Part shown: positions 29,999-35,893 of the stretch, piece by piece
Numbering within the stretch: position 1 is the stretch's first letter
Layout: each line of letters starts with the position of its first letter
IMG/VR virus record: IMGVR_UViG_3300035698_012912
Location: 1-37,165 of that record
Origin: a virus
Length of the DNA stretch: 37,165 nucleotides
Strand: one strand, 5' to 3'
The notes under the pieces: generated by a model
Database searches by the model: none
Told to the model about the DNA's origin: nothing
Seen by the model: only the letters and a program-made list of their open reading frames with translations
Translations under genes and position numbers: made by a program

Positions 29999-30166
29999 AA
30001 AGATTGTCATTTTCTTGAGACGAAGTACAGTTAATATATAGAAGCTTCTATACAAGTAAAGGCAAGTAAAGGCTAGTAGGAGCTAGTAAGGGCTAGTAAG
30101 GGCTTTCTTAAATAGTAAAGAATATAGATATAAACGGTACATCGTATCAAGAAAATGACAATCTTT
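29999..30166. other. Candidate replication origin: inverted repeats, palindrome and iterons
   Basis: AAAGATTGTCATTTTCTTGA (29999-30018) is the exact reverse complement of 30147-30166. Between them are the 16-bp palindrome TATAGAAGCTTCTATA (30037-30052), five tandem 10-bp repeats (30053-30102) and an AT-rich stretch (30103-30146). The layout is that of an iteron plasmid origin or a partition site, beside a possible Rep gene. Origin function is inferred. Confidence 0.6.
30053..30102 (+). repeat. Five 10-bp iteron-like repeats
   Basis: CAAGTAAAGG (twice), CTAGTAGGAG, CTAGTAAGGG (twice); consensus CWAGTARRRG, period one helical turn. Directly abuts the 16-bp palindrome. Confidence 0.9.
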
Positions 30167-30255
30167 ACTCAGATCGTTCCTAAGGGCATCAATTCCTTTA
30201 CTTATCCGCTAACACCTAGAAAGTGAAAATGTGCCTGAGATCGCCGGAGAACGCG

Positions 30256-30288
30256 CCTCTGTGCATATTATGACCATATGCACAGAGG
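30256..30288 (+). promoter_or_regulatory. 13-bp perfect inverted repeat
   Basis: CCTCTGTGCATAT pairs with ATATGCACAGAGG around TATGACC. It lies 47 bases before the ATG of the 208-aa gene and could be an operator or hairpin in the region upstream of its promoter. Confidence 0.85.
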
Positions 30289-30323
30289 AAAGCTAGAAAC
30301 ACGCGCTGAACCCTGCTAGCGCT

Positions 30324-30329
30324 GACAAT
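30324..30329 (+). promoter_or_regulatory. Leaderless -10 for the 208-aa gene
   Basis: GACAAT ends seven bases before ATG 30336. Confidence 0.72.
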
Positions 30330-30335
30330 CATGAC

Positions 30336-30962
30336 ATGAGTGATTCGAATGAAAGGAAGGAGAAAAGAAAGCCGCATACCAAAGAGCGGCATGATGTGAC
30401 CAAGCTTCTCCGCATTCGCAGGGAGTCAGGCATCTCAGCCAAGGCCGATGATCCACGGATCCGAGACAAGAAAGAGGGCGATGCACACCTGGCTGCGCGG
30501 CAAGCTGCCTTCAATGCTTCGCTGTCTAGGTCTGTCTTTGTCAAGAAAACCTACAAGGATTTTCTCATTGAGCTTTCCGGGAGTATTGAGGATGATGGAA
30601 TCCCGAAGGAGTATATCGGGAAGATTATCGCGCTATCGATCAAGCGCTGCTATCACCGCGACATTCCCGTGCACCTGCAAACCGCCGGCCGGCTATACCG
30701 CCCGCCACAGGAGCAGATTGAGAAGGCCGTTCACACAACCATTCGCCAGTTTTATGATTATCAAGTATTGACAAAGTCAGATGATCAGAGCCCCGCCGCT
30801 TTCATCGCTGAGCAAGACAAACAGGATGCAGATAATCAGGAGCACCTGCGACAGCTAGACAAGATCGGCGATCAATTCCGAAATTCAGAGAGGCATATTC
30901 CCAACACGGAATCATGGGCAAAGAGAAAAAAGAAGCGTGACGAGAAGCTAGAAGAAGGATAA
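30336..30962 (+). CDS. Basic, helical unknown early protein
   Basis: A 208-aa protein. The N-terminus (1-50) and C-terminus (about 180-208) are rich in Lys, Arg and Glu, suggesting nucleic-acid binding. The central part (about 70-150) is predicted helical (TYKDFLIELSGSIEDDGIPKEYIGK...). No recognised domain. It has its own promoter and an inverted repeat upstream, and is transcribed divergently from the candidate Rep with the origin region between. It might assist replication or regulate it. Confidence 0.6.
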   Translation: MSDSNERKEKRKPHTKERHDVTKLLRIRRESGISAKADDPRIRDKKEGDAHLAARQAAFNASLSRSVFVKKTYKDFLIELSGSIEDDGIPKEYIGKIIALSIKRCYHRDIPVHLQTAGRLYRPPQEQIEKAVHTTIRQFYDYQVLTKSDDQSPAAFIAEQDKQDADNQEHLRQLDKIGDQFRNSERHIPNTESWAKRKKKRDEKLEEG

Positions 30963-31013
30963 AGCCGGCGGCAAATCTATAAGAGAAAATAACCATGCGC
31001 AAAATTTTGCGGC

Positions 31014-31019
31014 TACATT
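31014..31019 (+). promoter_or_regulatory. Leaderless -10 for the 31026 leader ORF
   Basis: TACATT ends seven bases before ATG 31026. Confidence 0.6.
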
Positions 31020-31025
31020 CAATAT

Positions 31026-31121
31026 ATGCAAAATGAAAATGACACCACAAAGAAAGGTCAAAGACTAGACGAATTTGATGAAGCCCTCAACGAGCTGAAC
31101 GCAGCGGACATCTTGGCATGA
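31026..31121 (+). CDS. 31-aa leaderless leader ORF
   Basis: Product MQNENDTTKKGQRLDEFDEA... of 31 residues, acidic. The start is placed by TACATT; the stop TGA overlaps the ATG of the next gene (ATGA at 31118-31121). Same plan as the leader ORF at 28304-28336. It may be a small functional protein or mainly a way to couple translation. Confidence 0.5.
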   Translation: MQNENDTTKKGQRLDEFDEALNELNAADILA

Positions 31122-31495
31122 CACCCGGCGAGAAGGTCATTGAAGCTCTGGCATCTATTGATGACCAAAACATGTCTCCGGAAATAAAGGCATTCGGAGT
31201 TGCGAAGGCATTGCTTGTTCAGTACGGCGCTATACTAGCCGAGATGCAAATGATCGGTAAGATGCTTGAATCACCATCTGATGAAGCTATGAGAAAGAAG
31301 CTGCTGAAGCGCGGCAATATATCTTCGAAAAAGCTTCTGGAAATTATCGGGGCAATGGATGAATTGCTTTATGGCGATGGGGCAGATACCCTGGGCATCA
31401 AATTTGATGACGAGTTTGCCGCCGATATGAAGAATTCGCTCAAAATATTTATTCAGGTTCGAGATGCATTTGTGAGGGATGTTCTGAGCACATAG
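31118..31495 (+). CDS. Acidic helical unknown protein
   Basis: 125 aa, mostly helical, with acidic C-terminal half. Starts in the ATGA overlap with the leader ORF and ends 32 bases before a strong terminator. No recognised domain. The two-gene unit 31026-31495 is bounded by promoter and terminator. Confidence 0.6.
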   Translation: MTPGEKVIEALASIDDQNMSPEIKAFGVAKALLVQYGAILAEMQMIGKMLESPSDEAMRKKLLKRGNISSKKLLEIIGAMDELLYGDGADTLGIKFDDEFAADMKNSLKIFIQVRDAFVRDVLST

Positions 31496-31526
31496 ACAAA
31501 ATGATCAGCAAGAACAGAACAGGGAG

Positions 31527-31551
31527 CCCGGCTGATGCCGGGTTTTCTTTT
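31527..31551 (+). terminator. Rho-independent terminator
   Basis: CCCGGC-TGAT-GCCGGG (31527-31542) followed by TTTTCTTTT. The stem sequence is the same as that of the terminator at 14011. Confidence 0.9.
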
Positions 31552-31720
31552 GCTCTGATTCAGGACGCAGAAAGGGCGCCCTTGTCGGACGCCCTGACCA
31601 CATGAAATAAACCACTCTTATCAACACCACATTGATGAGTAAACTATAACAGCGCGCATCAGATTAGTGTTCATATCGCACAAATTGGGCGAATGAATAT
31701 GTCTGCATCTATCTTTGAGC

Positions 31721-31900
31721 ATGGCCACCAGGCGCCCGAAGCAAACAGATGAAGAGCATTTTGATCTGCCGCCAATTTTTTATGTTGGTTTGCTGGGTAT
31801 ATCCATTGCCATATTCATTTCCAAAGGGATAGTAGAAAAGACAAACAGTGAGGCAGGGAAGATCAGTAGGGCAAGACGAGACCGAGACCGGATCCGCTAG
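31721..31900 (+). CDS. 59-aa single-pass membrane protein
   Basis: From ATG 31721; TATCTT (31710-31715) lies six bases upstream of the usual spacing position, so the promoter is less certain. Residues about 19-34 (IFYVGLLGISIAIFIS) form a hydrophobic helix, followed by a strongly basic tail (SRARRDRDRIR). Convergent with the minus-strand gene; the two stop codons share a CTAG at 31897-31900. Function unknown. Confidence 0.5.
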   Translation: MATRRPKQTDEEHFDLPPIFYVGLLGISIAIFISKGIVEKTNSEAGKISRARRDRDRIR

Positions 31901-32664
31901 AGAGCCCACCATTCATATTCCTCAACCATCCCGATAATATCGTCGGCAGAGATATCCAAATCTATTCCGCTATTTCGGCAGATGTCACGAACCATTTCAA
32001 ACGGCATTCCGGCGATCATCGGGATACGCTCGGTCGGCTTGATCAATATCGGCGGCTGATCTTCTTTATCAAAATCAACCTCGCCGGTGTGCATCTTTTT
32101 CCTATCCTTTGGCCAGAACATAATCGCGGCGTCATTCTCTCGGTGGCACTCACCCAGATAAAACCACATCTCGGCAAATGTGAAGCCAGCCTTGTTCTGA
32201 ATCGTGATTGCCGGCTGAATCGAAGAATGGAGAAGGTCGCCGGCAGATAGGTTGTTGAGCACAATGGTTGTCAGGTCTTCGGGCAGAGCAATCTTTTTCT
32301 CAACGATGATTTCGAATAGATGTTGAGTTGCCAGATCAATCTTGGTTTGATCAAAAACTCCGGGCATATCTCGGCGCAGTTTGGCGCCAATCTCAGTTGG
32401 GATAGTCCAAAAGGTGATCAGGTTCCCATCGCTATCGCGACAGGTCATTTTTCTTGAAGCCGCCTCAAGCTTCTGAGAAACAGGGCCGAGGAGATCAAGC
32501 TGATTGGGCGCGCCGTAGTGAATTGATTTCATTTCCCAAGAATACTGAGGACGGCTAAGCGGCGAGCGAATGAAGTCAATCGGTTCAAGATCTCCACGAT
32601 AGGCCAGATCTGAATCAGCGTCTCCACCTTCACCCTTGCCCAATGTTTGTCTGATAATGCCCAT
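31897..32664 (-). CDS. 255-aa unknown protein
   Basis: Starts at ATG 32664, placed by GATAAT on the minus strand. Mixed alpha/beta, with no signal peptide or membrane segment. Features include IPTEIGAKLRRDMPGVFDQ near 88-106 and an acidic C-terminus (DIIGMVEEYEWWAL). Shares a divergent promoter region (32665-32749) with the metallophosphoesterase. Encoded against the surrounding orientation. No family recognised. Confidence 0.65.
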   Translation of the reverse strand: MGIIRQTLGKGEGGDADSDLAYRGDLEPIDFIRSPLSRPQYSWEMKSIHYGAPNQLDLLGPVSQKLEAASRKMTCRDSDGNLITFWTIPTEIGAKLRRDMPGVFDQTKIDLATQHLFEIIVEKKIALPEDLTTIVLNNLSAGDLLHSSIQPAITIQNKAGFTFAEMWFYLGECHRENDAAIMFWPKDRKKMHTGEVDFDKEDQPPILIKPTERIPMIAGMPFEMVRDICRNSGIDLDISADDIIGMVEEYEWWAL

Positions 32665-32670
32665 GTGTTG

Positions 32671-32676
32671 ATTATC
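32671..32676 (-). promoter_or_regulatory. Leaderless -10 for the 255-aa gene
   Basis: GATAAT on the minus strand, seven bases before ATG 32664. Confidence 0.75.
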
Positions 32677-32737
32677 ATGCAGGGATTGATGGATTGTTTA
32701 TTTATGCACAGATCAGCGTACCCGTTTCTTATTGTGG

Positions 32738-32743
32738 CAGATT
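32738..32743 (+). promoter_or_regulatory. Leaderless -10 for the metallophosphoesterase
   Basis: CAGATT ends seven bases before ATG 32750; the in-frame TTG 32732 is thereby excluded. Confidence 0.6.
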
Positions 32744-32749
32744 TATGCT

Positions 32750-34315
32750 ATGAGTAAACCAATCAGCCGACCGAAAGGAGGCAAGAATGATCAGCAGGAA
32801 ACCAACACCACCAAAAAGACCAAGGCAACAAAGGAAGAGATTCTTGCCGTAGCCGAAGAGTGCCGGGGGAATCTAGATTTGATTGCCCATACTCTAGGTG
32901 TTTCACCCCGAACCCTCGGAACTAGAATGCATCAACATTCAGATGTTAAGGATATGGTTGAGTTCTACCGCGAGCAGGCCAAAATAATGGACCCGCTCGA
33001 GATAGAAACAATAAAAGATGAACAGTCTTTTGTCGTTTCCAATTTACCGGACGGAGCCAACTTCACGCCGGAGCTTCTTTTGGACCATGTTGGGTTGGAT
33101 CCAACCGCTTGGATTATTACCAACGTTAAGGCGATTGGCAATCACTGGGGGAACCCGGACATGCCGAGCAGCCAAATCAAGCTAATCTTGTCGTGTAAGC
33201 AGAAGACCGAAGACGGATTGCGAGAGTTGGAAAATATTGGAGTTCATAGAGATTACCTGAAGCCGATTATCGAAAACGATTATAAGCCGCCAGTGTCTGG
33301 CCGGCTAATTCTCAGCCGCAAAAAGGGGCAAGAGCGCTGGCTAATTCTCAGCGATCAGCATGCGGGAAGTTCGATTGATTGGGTACAGGCTCACGCAACG
33401 GTAAGAGCGCTCAAGGATATCAAGCCGACGCATGTGCTATTCGGCGGCGACCTACTCGACCTCGGCGCCATTGCCCGCCACGCCAAACAGGACAAATCAT
33501 TCGAGCGGCCGGTGATGTATGACATCGATTGCGGCGCATGGTATCTGCATATGATTATAGAGGCTGCGGTCAAGGCGAACAGCAAGGTGCAGTTCATCAT
33601 TTTGATCGGTAACCACGACACTATCGCAATGCGCAAGCTGCTAGACAAGGCACCCTGGGTGCTCGATATGGCGAACCCGACCGGATTCGGTGATCAAAAA
33701 CCATTCATGGCTTTTGAGTCATTCCTGAATCTGCAGCATCTCCGGGATAAATTCAAGGTCAGTATAGAGATGGCGCTTAATGACAAGAGCCAGATGGATC
33801 GCTATCTTAATCAGGTGGTAGATATCGCTGCTGATTTCTCATTCTCCCACGGCACTAAGACCGCAGCGGGGTCAGGTAACAGCGCCCGCAAAAAGAGTAT
33901 GAACAAGGACTATGGGGTCGGGCAGGGACATGTTCATCGTCTAGCCATCGGGCACCGGACGATGTATGGAATAGGCGGCGAAAGCAAAGTATTAGCCTAT
34001 GCCGAAGCCGGCTGCAGCTGCCGGGCGAATGTCTGCTATTCGGAAGATCAAGAGATAGACTGGCAGCAGGGCGCCCTGGTCGTGACCGTGGATAACCCAA
34101 CCGGGAAGTTTGAAGACACGACCTCACGGCAAGAGCTAATCAGGTATAACGAGAACAGCGCAGAACTCACCTGGAGAGATTACAAATGGAGCGCTGAAAA
34201 GTTCATGAAGCCAGATGCTAACCCGACGCCGAAGCCGGTATTGAATAAGTGGCAGGCAGCCGGCTACCCGGAAATCAGAGACGGGTTCTACGCACGAGGG
34301 GGAAGGATCGGATGA
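32750..34315 (+). CDS. HTH-metallophosphoesterase
   Basis: 521 aa. N-terminal HTH (about 28-60, EEILAVAEECRGNLDLIAHTLGVSPRTLGTRM as region), a small middle domain, then a calcineurin-like phosphoesterase. Metal motifs are SDQHAG (about 201), GGDLLD (about 232), GNHD (about 286), FSHG (about 364) and GHVHR (about 393). All five metal-binding blocks are present, so it should be active. Substrate unknown: DNA end processing, a cyclic nucleotide or another phosphodiester are possible. Such HTH fusions are known from phage genomes. Overlaps the next gene by ATGA. Confidence 0.85.
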   Translation: MSKPISRPKGGKNDQQETNTTKKTKATKEEILAVAEECRGNLDLIAHTLGVSPRTLGTRMHQHSDVKDMVEFYREQAKIMDPLEIETIKDEQSFVVSNLPDGANFTPELLLDHVGLDPTAWIITNVKAIGNHWGNPDMPSSQIKLILSCKQKTEDGLRELENIGVHRDYLKPIIENDYKPPVSGRLILSRKKGQERWLILSDQHAGSSIDWVQAHATVRALKDIKPTHVLFGGDLLDLGAIARHAKQDKSFERPVMYDIDCGAWYLHMIIEAAVKANSKVQFIILIGNHDTIAMRKLLDKAPWVLDMANPTGFGDQKPFMAFESFLNLQHLRDKFKVSIEMALNDKSQMDRYLNQVVDIAADFSFSHGTKTAAGSGNSARKKSMNKDYGVGQGHVHRLAIGHRTMYGIGGESKVLAYAEAGCSCRANVCYSEDQEIDWQQGALVVTVDNPTGKFEDTTSRQELIRYNENSAELTWRDYKWSAEKFMKPDANPTPKPVLNKWQAAGYPEIRDGFYARGGRIG

Positions 34316-34713
34316 CCGGCACGCAGGAAAATCCGATAGCCAATAAAGGTCCCGGTTCAATCGGGCCTGAAGCGCAGAAGGCAATCATTCATATCATCAA
34401 GTCAAAGCCCAAACAGTTCTTTGTGACGGTGACACGCGGGCAGCTGCTCAATCGGATTGACAAGATGAATGATAACAGGGAGAAAGACAGCAATCTTCCC
34501 TTCACTATTTCGAGTGATGGGAATGAAGGCGCCGGCTGCCTATTGATCTGGGATTGCCCGATCACTGGCGGAAAGCGAATGAATAAGAATCTCTATATCG
34601 GCACGAACCGATTGGCTGCTCTTCGATATTGCATGGAAGAAATGACCAATATATATCGTGGACTAGATCTCTTAGATCTTACATACGAAGAAATTAGACA
34701 CAAAGAAAAATGA
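34312..34713 (+). CDS. 133-aa unknown protein coupled to the phosphoesterase
   Basis: ATG 34312 lies in an ATGA overlap with the upstream stop, behind GAGGGGGAAGGATCGG (good Shine-Dalgarno); upstream in-frame ATGs are not used. Mixed alpha/beta with TITRGQLLNRIDKM-like and RLAALRYCMEEM helices. It might work with the phosphoesterase. No family recognised. Followed by two hairpins, the second a terminator. Confidence 0.6.
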   Translation: MTGTQENPIANKGPGSIGPEAQKAIIHIIKSKPKQFFVTVTRGQLLNRIDKMNDNREKDSNLPFTISSDGNEGAGCLLIWDCPITGGKRMNKNLYIGTNRLAALRYCMEEMTNIYRGLDLLDLTYEEIRHKEK

Positions 34714-34724
34714 TGCAAATCAAT

Positions 34725-34810
34725 TCTCTGCCCCATTGGCAGAGAGTGTAGCACATATGCATAATGGGATGAAGCCCGGGGGATCAGTCAAATCCTTCGG
34801 GCTTTATTTT
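34725..34810 (+). terminator. Hairpin and terminator after the 133-aa gene
   Basis: TCTCTGCC/GGCAGAGA (34725-34745) is the first hairpin. AAGCCCG/CGGGCTT (34772-34778, 34798-34804) with an inner GGAT/ATCC and a following TATTTTGTT is the terminator. Confidence 0.8.
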
Positions 34811-34851
34811 GTTCTATATCGGAGAAATGAGAAAAGGATTGCCCCCGGCAT

Positions 34852-34857
34852 TACATT
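34852..34857 (+). promoter_or_regulatory. Leaderless -10 for the 137-aa membrane protein
   Basis: TACATT ends seven bases before ATG 34864. Same hexamer as at 31014. Confidence 0.68.
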
Positions 34858-34863
34858 CATTGC

Positions 34864-35277
34864 ATGGACAAGGTCAAGGAATACATCAATAATATCGTCA
34901 ATCGAGTGAAAGCAAATCCGGCAATAGTTCGAGCAGGGCTGGTTCTGCTTGTTTCCTTTGGCATCCTTGTCATGAGCGATGTTCAGGTTGATGCGCTGAA
35001 CGCAATCATCATTGCTCTGCTTGCTGGCTCAGCAGCCGGCGCGCCTAAGGCCGCCAAGGTCACAAAGAAGAATGTTGTCAAAGCACAAAATCGAATGAAT
35101 CATCTGGCACACCCTGAAGAATCAGATGCGATACAGCAGAAATTGGCAGACCTTGAGGCAGAACTTGATATGGATCCAATCGTCATCGCAGACGGCAAGA
35201 CCTATCAGCCAATCTCTGATCTGAACGAGGAATCCAACTATTCAAAAGACTCTGATCTTCCTTATCACGGTGAGTGA
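34864..35277 (+). CDS. Two-helix membrane protein (holin candidate)
   Basis: 137 aa. Two adjacent hydrophobic helices, about 20-38 (IVRAGLVLLVSFGILVMSD) and 43-60 (ALNAIIIALLAGSAAGAP), joined by a short acidic turn. An amphipathic N-terminal helix precedes them and a charged C-terminal tail follows. Such hairpins occur in class II-type holins. It is far from the lysin on the linear map but lies just before the fibre unit on the circle. The other holin candidate is at 22330. Confidence 0.6.
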   Translation: MDKVKEYINNIVNRVKANPAIVRAGLVLLVSFGILVMSDVQVDALNAIIIALLAGSAAGAPKAAKVTKKNVVKAQNRMNHLAHPEESDAIQQKLADLEAELDMDPIVIADGKTYQPISDLNEESNYSKDSDLPYHGE

Positions 35278-35460
35278 AGACGCGCATCAGAAAAAAGCAG
35301 AGACCGAAACAGATCGGCCACGCCATAATCATCGAACGCATTTCATGGGATTCGACTTCACGCATCACATTTAAATCTGGATGATTCACAACACGGTAAA
35401 GCAGCTGACAGCCAGAGCATGGCGAACTGCAAGATCAAAGCTTTAGGCCGTGCTATCTAT
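35278..35460 (+). other. Intergenic stretch without a supported gene
   Basis: Only short ORFs occur, such as a 21-codon one from ATG 35381, with no correctly spaced promoter hexamer. CACATT at 35366-35371 is ten bases upstream of that ATG. Confidence 0.5.
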
Positions 35461-35473
35461 GATCATATGACCA

Positions 35474-35893
35474 ATGGCCATTTTCGACAAATTAGAAATC
35501 ATTCAGGGAACCGATTTCACCTGGAGCTGGATATTGAAAGAGAATGGCACCCCGGTTGATCTTTCTGCATATGAAGGCATCTTTCAGATTCGCAATAAGC
35601 CGGCAATCCACACGGATTCAGAGCTGTTTGTTGATTGCGCGTCCTACGACTCCATAGATGGTGAGCTGACATTCAATGCGGACGGGGAGATCACGATCAT
35701 TCTTCCCGCATCCTTGACCAATTCTATTGCCGCTGACATCGTTGCTAGCGATATGCCGCTAGGATATCAGAGCCAACGACTGTTGTTCGAGATCAAATAC
35801 CGATCTGGCCCAACCGCTGTTCTGAACTCGGTGGGTATAGGCAGGGTTGATTTCTATTATTCGATTACTGATTTCTATGAGGAGCCGGTGTAA
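35474..35893 (+). CDS. Tail accessory protein upstream of the fibre
   Basis: 139 aa, predominantly beta. FDKLEIIQGTDFTWSWIL, AYEGIFQIRNKPA and a closing VDFYYSITDFYEEPV suggest a small baseplate or fibre-attachment protein. GATCAT (35461-35466) ends eight bases before ATG. The stop TAA overlaps the fibre ATG (TAATG, 35891-35895), showing coupled translation with the fibre gene. Confidence 0.6.
   Translation: MAIFDKLEIIQGTDFTWSWILKENGTPVDLSAYEGIFQIRNKPAIHTDSELFVDCASYDSIDGELTFNADGEITIILPASLTNSIAADIVASDMPLGYQSQRLLFEIKYRSGPTAVLNSVGIGRVDFYYSITDFYEEPV

Noticed and set aside
27596-30102. CRISPR array
   Set aside because: Repeats are 10-23 bp, adjacent without spacers of uniform length, and no cas genes exist.
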